NCBI GenBank assembly: GCA_018262835.1
Contig: JADFDP010000013.1
Location: 1-41,463 of the forward strand
DNA length: 41,463 nt
Source of the DNA: Candidatus Aminicenantota bacterium
GTDB lineage: Bacteria; Acidobacteriota; Aminicenantia; UBA2199
Direction of reading: 5' to 3'
A program made the position numbers and the translations under genes. Below are positions 16,608-24,223 of this stretch, one piece after another. Under the pieces are notes generated by a model. It searched no databases. It had not been told where the DNA came from and worked only from the letters and a program-made list of their open reading frames with translations. Each line of letters begins with the position of its first letter. Positions within the stretch are counted from its first letter, which is position 1.

Positions 16608-17696
16608 ATGCGCAACTTCGAGACCTTGCTGATCACCGGCGGCTGCGGCTTCATCGGTTCGAATTTCGTCCGCTATCTATTGAAGGAGGCGGGCTTCCAG
16701 GGTCGCGTCATCAATCTGGACAAGCTGACCTATGCCGGCAATCCGCACAACCTCAGCGACATCGAGCGCGATTTTTCAAATCAATACCGCTTCGTCATCG
16801 GGGATATCTGCAACGGCGAAACTCTGCAGAAGATTTATGATCAAAACCGTTTTGACGGCATCATCCATTTCGCTGCCGAATCCCACGTCGACCGCTCAAT
16901 CTACGGGCCGGCGGAGTTCATCCAAACCAATATCCACGGCACCTTTTCGTTGCTTGAATGCGCTCGGAAAAACTGGCCGGCGGGCCAGGGACTTTTTCAC
17001 CACGTCTCCACCGACGAAGTCTTCGGCAGCCTGGGCGACGAGGGATATTTCACCGAAAGCACCGCCTACGATCCGCACAGCCCCTATTCCGCATCCAAAG
17101 CTGCCTCCGATCACCTGGTCAAGGCCTATCACCATACCTACGGTTTGCCGATCACCCTGTCCAATTGCTCAAACAATTATGGCCCCTACCATTTCCCGGA
17201 AAAACTGATTCCGCTGATGATCCTCAATGCTCTCGCCGGCAAGCGGCTGCCGGTCTACGGCGACGGCCGGAACGTGCGCGACTGGCTCTACGTCGAGGAC
17301 CACTGCCGCGGCATTTGGCGCATCATGCAAAACGGCCGCCCGGGAGAAACATACAACATCGGCGGCCATAGTGAAAAGACCAATCTGGATGTGGTCCACA
17401 CCCTCTGCGATCTTCTGGAAGAAGCGGCTCCGGCCGGGTGCAACCTGCATCTCAAAAAACAGGGCTTTGCCGCCTACCGCGATCTGCTCCTGTTCGTCAA
17501 GGATCGTCCCGGCCACGATCGCCGCTACGCCATTGACTGCCGAAAGATTGAAGATGAACTGGGCTGGCGGCCCACCGTCTCTTTTGCCGAAGGGCTAAAA
17601 AGGACCATCCGCTGGTACCTGGACCATCCCGATTGGGTACGGACGGTTCAGAGCGGCGCCTATCGCCAATGGTTGGACCAGCATTACGGGCAATAA
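16608..17696 (+). CDS. rfbB: dTDP-glucose 4,6-dehydratase
   Basis: The 362-residue product belongs to the extended short-chain dehydrogenase family and converts dTDP-glucose to dTDP-4-keto-6-deoxyglucose. Visible features are the NAD-binding loop GGCGFIGSN (11-19), AESHVDRS, the catalytic Thr135-Asp136-Glu137 of STDEVFG, and Tyr160/Lys164 of YSASK. RDWLYVEDHCRG and YNIGG follow in the sugar-binding half. Two ATGs are in frame: 16602 lies 1 nt after GGAGG and 16608 lies 7 nt after it, so 16608 is the likely start. The 124-bp gap after rfbC contains an 8-bp inverted repeat (16486-16493 and 16537-16544) without a T-tract. It acts just before rfbC in the pathway. Confidence 0.94.
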   Translation: MRNFETLLITGGCGFIGSNFVRYLLKEAGFQGRVINLDKLTYAGNPHNLSDIERDFSNQYRFVIGDICNGETLQKIYDQNRFDGIIHFAAESHVDRSIYGPAEFIQTNIHGTFSLLECARKNWPAGQGLFHHVSTDEVFGSLGDEGYFTESTAYDPHSPYSASKAASDHLVKAYHHTYGLPITLSNCSNNYGPYHFPEKLIPLMILNALAGKRLPVYGDGRNVRDWLYVEDHCRGIWRIMQNGRPGETYNIGGHSEKTNLDVVHTLCDLLEEAAPAGCNLHLKKQGFAAYRDLLLFVKDRPGHDRRYAIDCRKIEDELGWRPTVSFAEGLKRTIRWYLDHPDWVRTVQSGAYRQWLDQHYGQ

Positions 17697-17733
17697 ACCC
17701 ACCGCTTCTCCGGATCGGCTATCTTTGGCAATG

Positions 17734-17757
17734 GCCCGCGTTTTCTAACGCATGGGC
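17734..17757 (+). terminator. Weak hairpin after rfbB
   Basis: GCCC-GCGTT (17734-17742) pairs with AACGC-at-GGGC (17747-17757), a 9-bp stem with a 2-nt bulge and a TTCT loop, 38 bp after the stop. No T-tract follows, so intrinsic termination is doubtful. Confidence 0.25.
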
Positions 17758-17849
17758 TGAGCCTCCACATTGAATCGAATCCTTTAGTCTATACAAAAAG
17801 CGGTCAACGTCAGTCATTAAGGGATGAATCGATTACGAGAAGACAGGAG

Positions 17850-17964
17850 GTTCGAAGTTCGATGTTCGAAGTTTAAGAAAAAAGCATTAGTTCGAACCCT
17901 TTGCAGTAACTGACAGTCATTTCCGATTTCTTCAACGTCGAACCTCGAAATTCGAACAATGAAC
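17850..17964. repeat. GTTCGAN heptamer repeat in inverted arrangement
   Basis: The left array consists of four consecutive heptamers on the plus strand (17850-17877: GTTCGAA, GTTCGAT, GTTCGAA, GTTTAAG). The right array is five consecutive heptamers on the minus strand (17930-17964: GTTCATT, GTTCGAA, TTTCGAG, GTTCGAC, GTTGAAG). A lone GTTCGAA stands at 17890-17896. The two arrays form an imperfect inverted repeat (18 of 20 bases between 17850-17869 and 17938-17957). It fills most of the 270-bp gap between rfbB and the convergent gene at 17967; nothing else is seen in that gap. Confidence 0.75.
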
Positions 17965-17966
17965 CT

Positions 17967-18551
17967 CTATAATTTCTTAAGGATCTTGATGCATTCGTTG
18001 CGCAACGCCTTCAGCGGTTTTTCGTCAACCGTTTCCAGGAACTTGATGCGCATTTTTTTCTCCAGTTCTTGGGTGACCGGATCATCGGGAGTTTCCTTTA
18101 AAAAACTGGCCACGATCGGATCCAGGGTCTGGAACAGGCTGCGGTGGGCGGCCAATTCCTCTAAAAAGAGCCGGGGGCTGAAGGCGATCAATTTGCCCAT
18201 GATATTGTTCAGGGCCACTTCGAAGGCTCCATAAGAAATCGTGTACAGGCGAAAACCCAGCTTGATCGCATTGGGGTTGCCTGCATAAATTTGGCTCTCC
18301 AGCAATCCCAATTGGTCTAAAATCAAGTTGACGACCAAAAAACCATCTCGGATATCGGTGATCTTCACGATGCCGGGAAGCAGGTTAAGCATTTTTTCAG
18401 CGCCGGCCTCGCTGGGATTGACGGAGTAGGCATTCCATGCTTCCTTGAGGCCTTCCCAATTCACGGCCGCTGGAACGGTTTGCGCGTTCCCCATCAGTGC
18501 AGCCAGCAAAAGCAATCCGAGCAGGCAGGCAACTGTCTTTCGGTGATTCAT
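17967..18551 (-). CDS. Small secreted protein of unknown function
   Basis: The 194-residue product has a clear signal peptide (MNHRKTVACLLGLLLLAALMGNAQ, cleavage after NAQ or nearby) and GGAGGGG 5 nt before the ATG, so the start is secure. The mature part is helical, without cysteines or known motifs, and ends in a Lys-rich tail (LRNECIKILKKL). It probably acts in the periplasm. No homologous family is recognised. The gene stands alone between the convergent rfbB gene and the lolC/E gene upstream, 116 bp away, from which it is separated by a very A/T-rich stretch that may carry its own promoter. The heptamer repeat begins 2 bp after its stop codon. Confidence 0.7.
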   Translation of the reverse strand: MNHRKTVACLLGLLLLAALMGNAQTVPAAVNWEGLKEAWNAYSVNPSEAGAEKMLNLLPGIVKITDIRDGFLVVNLILDQLGLLESQIYAGNPNAIKLGFRLYTISYGAFEVALNNIMGKLIAFSPRLFLEELAAHRSLFQTLDPIVASFLKETPDDPVTQELEKKMRIKFLETVDEKPLKALRNECIKILKKL

Positions 18552-18569
18552 GCATCCCCTCCATCCAAT

Positions 18570-18599
18570 ATCTTACATTTCACAAGGAAATTTTAGCAA
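18570..18599 (-). promoter_or_regulatory. Possible promoter of the small secreted protein gene
   Basis: On the minus strand, TTGCTA (18594-18599) and TAAGAT (18570-18575) are separated by 18 bp inside an A/T-rich spacer, 18 bp before the ATG at 18551. Confidence 0.3.
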
Positions 18600-18667
18600 A
18601 AAAAATAAATTTAATATACTCATTTCAAATTTTTTTCTTTTTTTTCAATGACTTTCCGCCTGCGGGC

Positions 18668-19882
18668 TTATTCGTACTTAACGGCGTCAACCACGGCGAC
18701 AGCCGCCGCTTTGCGCGACGGGATGAGCGTGGCGCTGAAACTGATGAGCAGTGAGACCACGACCACCGCTGACAGGTCAAAAAGACCAATGCGGAACGGA
18801 ACGAAACTGACCTGGTAGATCTCTGCAGGAACCTTGATCCATTCATAGCGATTGGCCAAAAAGCAGAATCCCAATCCCAGAATGACTCCCAGGGCGGTGC
18901 CCAGCACCCCGATGATGGCGCCCTGCACGAAGAATATTTTCCTGATCTGCCCGGCCGTAGTCCCGTAAGAAAGCAGGATGCCGATATCTTTTATCTTCTG
19001 CATGACCAGCAGGATCAGCCCGGCCACGATGTTCAGGGAAGCCACGACGATAATCAGGGTCAGCGTGAAGAAAAGCACGGTTTTCTCCATCTCCAATGCC
19101 GAATAGAGCGATTGGTTCAGTTCCTTCCAGGTAATCACCGCATACTGGGCGCCCAGGCGGTCGCGCATGGCCGCCGCGACCTTTTCGGCGCTGAAGATGT
19201 CGTCCAGGTTGACCTGCAGGTAACTGATCCTGTTTTTCAAGGAAAACAATTGCTGGGCGGCGCCCAGGCCGGCGATCACCGTGCCGCTGTCGAATTCAAA
19301 GAGCCCGGACCTGAAAATGCCGGCGATCTTGAATTTCTTGAAACGAGGCATGATGCCCAGGGGCGAGAGGGCGGCCTGCGGAGACACGATCAGGCAGCTG
19401 TCCCCGGCGAAAAGGTTCAGCTTCAAGGCCATTTCCCTGCCCAGCAGCAACTCCCGGTCATTGGCGGGAAGACGCCCGAAATTGAGCTTGGCCAGCCAAG
19501 GTTCCTTTTTCCCCCGCCCCAAGTCCAGGCCGCGGAAAACCGCCCCACTGACTTCCCGGCCAACGCCTTTGACCAGGACGGTCCCATAGACCACCGGCAT
19601 CACGGCTTTTACTCCCGTGAATTCCTTTTCCAGCTTTTGGCCCATGCCCCGGTAATCGGCGAATCCGTCAGCAAAACGGTCCGTGATCATGATATGGGCC
19701 GATGAACTCAAGATGCGGTTGCGAATATCGTTTTGAAAACCGTTGATCAGGGACAAGGCGATGATCAGGGCGGCGACGCCGATGGCGATGCCGAGTATGG
19801 AAACCAGTGAAATGATCGAAATAAAGGAATTTTTGCGTCCCTTGGTCAGATAGCGGACCGCGATGAACCAGGCGAATTTCAT
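18668..19882 (-). CDS. LolC/LolE-family lipoprotein-releasing ABC transporter permease
   Basis: The 404-residue product matches the LolC/E family: a cytoplasmic start MKFAWFIAVRYLTKGRKNSFISIISLVSILGIAIGV leading into the first membrane helix (about 22-46), a large periplasmic domain (about 50-265) and three C-terminal helices (about 268-295, 318-348, 370-398) with FtsX-like character. With the LolD ATPase it would extract lipoproteins from the inner membrane for transport to the outer membrane, which implies a diderm cell. Only one permease gene is here and no LolD, so it cannot be said whether this species uses a single homodimeric LolF-type permease or a LolC/E pair. The start overlaps the lysS stop by 4 nt (ATGA), placing it last in the ribH-nusB-lysS operon. 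Confidence 0.87.
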   Translation of the reverse strand: MKFAWFIAVRYLTKGRKNSFISIISLVSILGIAIGVAALIIALSLINGFQNDIRNRILSSSAHIMITDRFADGFADYRGMGQKLEKEFTGVKAVMPVVYGTVLVKGVGREVSGAVFRGLDLGRGKKEPWLAKLNFGRLPANDRELLLGREMALKLNLFAGDSCLIVSPQAALSPLGIMPRFKKFKIAGIFRSGLFEFDSGTVIAGLGAAQQLFSLKNRISYLQVNLDDIFSAEKVAAAMRDRLGAQYAVITWKELNQSLYSALEMEKTVLFFTLTLIIVVASLNIVAGLILLVMQKIKDIGILLSYGTTAGQIRKIFFVQGAIIGVLGTALGVILGLGFCFLANRYEWIKVPAEIYQVSFVPFRIGLFDLSAVVVVSLLISFSATLIPSRKAAAVAVVDAVKYE

Positions 19883-21351
19883 TCCTTTGGTCTCAGCAGG
19901 GGGAAGAGGATGACTTCCTTGATGGAAGCGGCACCGGTGTAAAGCATGACCAGGCGGTCGATGCCGATGCCCTCCCCGGCCGCGGGGGCCATGCCGTATT
20001 CCAGGGCCTGCAGGAAATGGTTGTCGATCAGCTGGGCCTCATCGTCGCCGCGCTCCCGGTTGCGCAGTTGCTCTTCAAAACGCTTGCGCTGCTCAAGCGG
20101 ATCATTCAATTCCGAGAAGCCGTTGGCGATTTCCATGCCGGCGATATACAGTTCGAACCTTTCGGTTTCACGTTCATCCAGACGGGATGCTTTGGACAGA
20201 GGCGAAATCACCTTGGGATAATAGGTGACGAACGTGGGTTCGATCAGATTTTTCTCTACATATAAATCGAAGAGCAGCTCCAGCATCTTGCCGAAGGTGG
20301 GCGGCAGGGGTTCCTCGGGAAAATGCTTTTGAATATGCCCCTTGACCTGCCCTTCGTCCCAGAGCCGCTCGGGCGACAAACCCGATTTTTCGGCAATGAC
20401 CTCCATGAATTTCACCCTTTTAAAGGGCGGCGCCATGTCGATTTTCTTGTCCTGCCACTGGATGACTCCAGCGGGCAGCAATTCCCGGTTCAGGGACAGC
20501 AGAAGCTCTTCGGTCAGATTCATATAGTCGTTGAAATCCCGGTAAAGCTCATAAAATTCGATCATGGTGAATTCCGGGTTGTGCATCAGGGAGATGCCTT
20601 CATTGCGGAAGTTGCGGTTGATTTCGAACACCTTTTCCATGCCGCCGACCAGCAGCCTCTTCAAATAAAGTTCAGGAGCGACGCGCAGGAAAAGATCGAT
20701 GTTCAAGGCGTTGTGATGGGTGACAAAAGGCCTGGCCGCCGCCCCGCCGGGAATGGGATGCATCATCGGCGTTTCCACTTCGATGTAGCCGCGGTCATGG
20801 AAAAACGCCCTGACGCGCTGGATGAGCTGCGACCGTTTGCGGAAGATCTGCTTGGTTTCGGGGTTGACAATCAGGTCCAGGTAGCGCTGGCGGAAGCGCA
20901 GTTCCTTGTCCTGCAATCCGTGCCATTTTTCCGGCAGCGGATGGAATGATTTGGACAAAAAAGTCAATTCGCCGACCAGTATGGACAGCTCTTGGGTATG
21001 GGTCTTGAAAACCGTGCCCTTGACTCCGATGATGTCCCCAATGTCAAGGAGATGGTTCAGCGCGAAGTCCTTTTCAGAAACCATTTCCTTGCGGATATAG
21101 ATCTGCAGCTTGTCCTCGCCGTCAAACAGGTGCATGAAAGCGCTCTTGCCCATGCTGCGGATGGCCAGGATGCGGCCGGCGCAGCTGATTTCTTCGTTCG
21201 CCTGCTTCAATTCATCGGCGGAGTGATCCTTGAATTTGGCGATGATCTCCGCGAAGCGCATGGTGCTGTCAAAACGGTATGGATATGCCGATATCCCCAG
21301 CTCGGAAAGTTTTTTTAGTTTTTCCAGCCTGACGCCGAACTGTTCTTCCAT
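19879..21351 (-). CDS. lysS: Lysyl-tRNA synthetase, class II
   Basis: The 490-residue product is full length for class II LysRS. The N-terminal OB-fold anticodon-binding domain (about 45-150) contains the AGRILAIRSMGKSAFMHL pattern. The catalytic domain shows motif 1 (VRAFFHDRGYIEVETPMM), motif 2 (FEINRNFRNEGISLMHNPEF) and motif 3 (GEGIGIDRLVML). It charges tRNA-Lys in the cytoplasm. The gene lies 9 bp after the transglutaminase-like gene, with GAGGT before its ATG, and shares 4 nt with the lolC/E start. The synteny lysS-lolC/E is common in Gram-negative bacteria. Nothing unusual is seen in the protein. Confidence 0.96.
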   Translation of the reverse strand: MEEQFGVRLEKLKKLSELGISAYPYRFDSTMRFAEIIAKFKDHSADELKQANEEISCAGRILAIRSMGKSAFMHLFDGEDKLQIYIRKEMVSEKDFALNHLLDIGDIIGVKGTVFKTHTQELSILVGELTFLSKSFHPLPEKWHGLQDKELRFRQRYLDLIVNPETKQIFRKRSQLIQRVRAFFHDRGYIEVETPMMHPIPGGAAARPFVTHHNALNIDLFLRVAPELYLKRLLVGGMEKVFEINRNFRNEGISLMHNPEFTMIEFYELYRDFNDYMNLTEELLLSLNRELLPAGVIQWQDKKIDMAPPFKRVKFMEVIAEKSGLSPERLWDEGQVKGHIQKHFPEEPLPPTFGKMLELLFDLYVEKNLIEPTFVTYYPKVISPLSKASRLDERETERFELYIAGMEIANGFSELNDPLEQRKRFEEQLRNRERGDDEAQLIDNHFLQALEYGMAPAAGEGIGIDRLVMLYTGAASIKEVILFPLLRPKE

Positions 21352-21360
21352 TTGCCTACC

Positions 21361-22044
21361 TCATTCATCCAGTATTTTTTTGCTTTTCTTGACGACCACG
21401 CCCTGGAAACGTTCGATGCGGTCCAGGGGATAACCCAGGTTGGTGACCAGGTAGCGCGAAGAAAAATCCTGGTATTGCGGATCGTAGAAGACCCGGCGCT
21501 CTCCCGGCAGTTCGATCTCCAGCCAGCGGTGCGGCACCGGTTCGACCCGGTCGCGGTTTTCGCGCAAATAGAAGCCGTTGACCGGGCGGCTGACGATGCC
21601 GACGCAGGCCAGCAGCGCCTGGGCGACGTTGGCAAAACCGATGCAATGGGCTTTCCCTTGCGCCAGCACTGCGCTGGTTTCCTGCGGCAGGTCGGCTTCG
21701 GTATATTCAATCTGGTATTTCAAAAAAAAGGAAATGTTTTTTAAATAATCCGCCAGGGAGAGAGCGTTCTGACGAACCTGGCTGAAAACCCGGCCGAGGG
21801 CCGGTCCCTGGGTTGAGAGATAACGCTCATCGGCGCGGATGACGTGGTTCAGGTTCTGCAAACTGAGGGTTCGGCTCTTGATCTTGACATTCAGGCCGTT
21901 GCTGCCCGAGCGGATCTCCTGCTTGAAATTATAGTTACGGAAAGCGCTGAAGATCTCCGGAGTCTGGCAGGTGACGAAAACTTCGAGGCTGGTTTCCTGG
22001 CGCAGGGGCGTCCAGACGTACAACAGCAGCAAAAGTATTCTCAA
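21361..22044 (-). CDS. Transglutaminase-like (papain-fold) protein
   Basis: The 227-residue product contains the transglutaminase-like core with its catalytic triad: Cys134 in GKAHCIGFANVAQALL, His172 in VPHRWLEIEL and Asp188 in VFYDPQY. Members of this superfamily are mostly proteases or amidases in bacteria. The N-terminus (MRILLLLLYVW) is hydrophobic but short, so export is uncertain. It starts with TTG at 22044, overlapping the nusB stop (TTGA), and ends 9 bp before lysS, so it is embedded in a housekeeping operon. Its substrate is unknown; a cell-envelope peptide is one possibility. An alternative reading without the TTG start finds no later Met before the domain, so the TTG is preferred. 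Confidence 0.75.
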   Translation of the reverse strand: MRILLLLLYVWTPLRQETSLEVFVTCQTPEIFSAFRNYNFKQEIRSGSNGLNVKIKSRTLSLQNLNHVIRADERYLSTQGPALGRVFSQVRQNALSLADYLKNISFFLKYQIEYTEADLPQETSAVLAQGKAHCIGFANVAQALLACVGIVSRPVNGFYLRENRDRVEPVPHRWLEIELPGERRVFYDPQYQDFSSRYLVTNLGYPLDRIERFQGVVVKKSKKILDE

Positions 22045-22442
22045 TGGATCACCTTGTCCAAAATGGCATTGATCAGCTTGTAGGAATCGGCATCGCTGTA
22101 TTTTTTGGCGATGCGCAGGAGGTCGTCAATGATAATGGGCTTTTGCGAATTGAAGCTCGCCTCGGCCATGCCCATGCGCAGCAGGTTGCGGTCAATGAGG
22201 GCCAAGCGGCCCAGTTTCCAGCCGATCAGGTTTTTTGAGATCTCGGCATCGATTCCCTGTTTTTGCTCCATGACGATCTGCACCAGGCGCCGGATGAATT
22301 GTTCTTCTTCGGGATTGACGCTGCGGAAGGATTTGAAGTATTCCTCGATGACCGGGCCGCTCTGGGCCGCGTCGCATTTCAGGGCGTCAAGTTGATAAAG
22401 GATTTTTAAGACGATTTCCCGGCTGTACTTGATGCGAAACAT
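22041..22442 (-). CDS. nusB: Transcription antitermination factor NusB
   Basis: The 133-residue all-helical product matches NusB in length and pattern: the start MFRIKYSREIVLKILYQLD, NLIGWKLGRLALIDRNLLRMGMAE, and KPIIIDDLLRIAKKYSDADSYKLINAILDKV. NusB binds boxA RNA with NusE (ribosomal protein S10) and promotes antitermination in rRNA operons. Its ATG overlaps the ribH stop by one base (TGATG), the widespread ribH-nusB coupling. The start of the transglutaminase-like gene overlaps its own stop. Nothing is unusual in the protein itself. Confidence 0.92.
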   Translation of the reverse strand: MFRIKYSREIVLKILYQLDALKCDAAQSGPVIEEYFKSFRSVNPEEEQFIRRLVQIVMEQKQGIDAEISKNLIGWKLGRLALIDRNLLRMGMAEASFNSQKPIIIDDLLRIAKKYSDADSYKLINAILDKVIH

Positions 22443-22909
22443 CAGATCTTGGCATCGGTAAAAAGATTGAGCAGCTCGATGGCCGATTGGGCGGCCTGAA
22501 AACCCTTGTTGCCCATCTTGTTGCCGGCCCTTTCGATCGCCTGGTCGGTATTGTCGGCGGTAATGATGCCATAGGTCACCGGCAGGGCGAATTCAAGATT
22601 CAGCTGGGCGATGCCCTTGCTGACTTCGGAGGCGATGAAGTCGAAATGCGGGGTTTCACCGCGGATGATCGCCGCCAGGCAGATCACGGCCTGGTATTTC
22701 TTTTTAAGCAGCAGGCGCTTGGCCACCAGCGGGATTTCAAAGGCGCCCGGAACGCGGACCACGTCTATTTCATCTTCCTTGGCACCGCTGCGCATCAGGG
22801 CATCCTTGGCACCGTCCAGCAGTTTTTCGGTGATAAAATTGTTGAAACGGGAGACCACGATCGCCACCTTGAAACCCTTGGAAATCAACTGTCCCTTGAA
22901 TTCTTTCAT
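22442..22909 (-). CDS. ribH: 6,7-dimethyl-8-ribityllumazine synthase
   Basis: The 155-residue product is lumazine synthase, which condenses 5-amino-6-ribitylamino-uracil with dihydroxybutanone phosphate in riboflavin synthesis. Family motifs include VVSRFNNFIT, VPGAFEIPLVAKRL, AAIIRGETPHFDFIASEVSKG (with the catalytic His of the PHFD group) and PVTYGIITADN. The ATG at 22909 is preferred over one at 22921, because GGAGAAG stands 4-5 nt upstream and the family length is about 155. Other riboflavin genes are not in the window. A strong promoter lies just upstream, overlapping the terminator of the preceding operon. Confidence 0.95.
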   Translation of the reverse strand: MKEFKGQLISKGFKVAIVVSRFNNFITEKLLDGAKDALMRSGAKEDEIDVVRVPGAFEIPLVAKRLLLKKKYQAVICLAAIIRGETPHFDFIASEVSKGIAQLNLEFALPVTYGIITADNTDQAIERAGNKMGNKGFQAAQSAIELLNLFTDAKI

Positions 22910-22928
22910 GTTCTTCTCCATAGGGGGT

Positions 22929-22957
22929 AAAATATCCTAAAAATGCCCATATGTCAA
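22929..22957 (-). promoter_or_regulatory. Sigma-70-type promoter of the ribH-nusB-lysS-lol operon
   Basis: On the minus strand, a perfect TTGACA (22952-22957) and TATTTT (22929-22934) are separated by 17 bp and end 19 bp before the ribH ATG. The -35 box lies in the loop of the hairpin at 22943-22971. Confidence 0.65.
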
Positions 22958-22971
22958 GCGCTAATGGGCAT
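22939..22971 (-). terminator. Intrinsic terminator of the hydrolase operon, overlapping the ribH promoter
   Basis: The perfect 8-bp inverted repeat ATGCCCAT/ATGGGCAT (22943-22950 and 22964-22971) has a 13-nt loop. It starts 3 bp after the amidohydrolase stop codon and is followed by five U on the minus strand (22939-22943). A long loop and a short U-tract make it a moderate terminator. Confidence 0.5.
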
Positions 22972-22974
22972 CCC

Positions 22975-24204
22975 CTATTCTTTTCGCAGAAAGACTTTTC
23001 CGCCGTTGATAACCAGTATGGGCTCGCGCAGGACGGACAGGTCCTTAAGCGGATTGTCTTTATACACGACCAGATCGGCGTCCCAACCTGGTTTGAGCGC
23101 ACCCTTGGCCGACGAGATCGCAAGGCATTCCGCCGACAGTGAAGTCGCTGCCCGGATCGCCTCCAGGTTCGACAAACCCGCGGACGCCAATTGCCTGATC
23201 TCATCGATGACCGTGGGCTCTTTCTCCTCATACCCCGTGTCCGTCCCGGCAACAACGGGGACTCCAATCCGCCTGGCCGTGGCAACGGCTTGGCGGCCGC
23301 ATTTCAACAACATCTCAATTCGCGGCTGGAGCGACCGTTCCTCGGGCGTGGAATCCGGCGTCAGGGCGACACTGAATCCATAGAGCGTCGGGACGAAATA
23401 GGTGCCGCGTTTGCGCATCAGCTTCAGCGTCGGCTCGGTGATCAGCGATCCGTGTTCAATGGTGCGGACGCCGGCATTCACGGCCGCCGTGACTCCCTCG
23501 TCCGAATATGCGTGGGCCGCCACGGGCAGGCCCAGCCGGGTCGCCTCTTCGACCGCCGCTTTCAATTCTTCATCGTTGAGGTTGCGGGTGCCCGGTTCTG
23601 TTTCCAAAATTCCGGCGCGCTCGTTGGCAAAAATCTTGATCCACTCCACCTGACGTTCGGCATTGGCGCGGACAATGCGACGCGCGCCGTCGGGACCGAT
23701 TCTTCCAGGGCGGCGCAGGTCATCGAGAACTGGATGGTCAAGAAAAATCGCCGTTATATCGGGCTTGAACCGGACCAGATCGGCCAGGACCGGATATCCC
23801 GATGCCAGGATGGTCGGGATATCCGCATCGCCGCGCTTGCGGAGCTCGCGCAAGCCGACGTCAGCATAGTTCCAGGCGAACATGCTGCGGCCGGTGGTAA
23901 TTCCGCAGGACAGCATGCGCCGGGCCGCGGCAATATTTAGCAGGTGGACATGCGCATCGATTAGTCCGGGCAGCACCCAGGCGCCCCGTAAATCCATTCT
24001 CTCGCCCGGCAGTGTTGCCGGAAATGAGGAGATACTCTGGATTTTACCGGCCTGCAGAACGATCGTCTGGTCAAGCCAGGGCGCATCATCCGCCGGATTG
24101 ATGACATTGGCGTGCGCGAGAATTAGCGGCAGACTCTCCTGCGCGAATGCCGGATTCGAAATAAAAACCAGCAGCAGCAAGATCATGCTGAGTCGAACTT
24201 TCAT
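22975..24204 (-). CDS. Secreted amidohydrolase (imidazolonepropionase/prolidase-like)
   Basis: The 409-residue product has a signal peptide (MKVRLSMILLLLVFISNPAFA|Q) followed by an amidohydrolase-superfamily TIM barrel. Binuclear metal ligands are complete: His85 and His87 of DAHVHL, Lys190 of WIKIFANE (the position of the carboxylated Lys), His231 of AAHAYSDEG, His251 of IEHGS and Asp322 of AGTDTGY. The closest type by eye is the exported Xaa-Pro dipeptidase/imidazolonepropionase-like group. It should hydrolyse amide bonds, perhaps of dipeptides, in the periplasm. AGGAGG precedes the ATG by 5 nt. It follows the S10-type peptidase by 19 bp, so the two probably act together on peptides. Confidence 0.87.
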   Translation of the reverse strand: MKVRLSMILLLLVFISNPAFAQESLPLILAHANVINPADDAPWLDQTIVLQAGKIQSISSFPATLPGERMDLRGAWVLPGLIDAHVHLLNIAAARRMLSCGITTGRSMFAWNYADVGLRELRKRGDADIPTILASGYPVLADLVRFKPDITAIFLDHPVLDDLRRPGRIGPDGARRIVRANAERQVEWIKIFANERAGILETEPGTRNLNDEELKAAVEEATRLGLPVAAHAYSDEGVTAAVNAGVRTIEHGSLITEPTLKLMRKRGTYFVPTLYGFSVALTPDSTPEERSLQPRIEMLLKCGRQAVATARRIGVPVVAGTDTGYEEKEPTVIDEIRQLASAGLSNLEAIRAATSLSAECLAISSAKGALKPGWDADLVVYKDNPLKDLSVLREPILVINGGKVFLRKE

Positions 24205-24223
24205 GGTTGCCTCCTATCCCAAT

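Noticed and set aside
17850-17900. GGTTCGAA segments resembling the T-arm of a tRNA
   Set aside because: No acceptor stem, D-arm or anticodon arm can be built around them; the motif is explained by a heptamer repeat.
18595-18668. T-rich tract after the lolC/E gene as an intrinsic terminator
   Set aside because: On the minus strand it reads as A-runs, and the preceding stem (GCCCGCAGGCGG) has only about 3 pairs.
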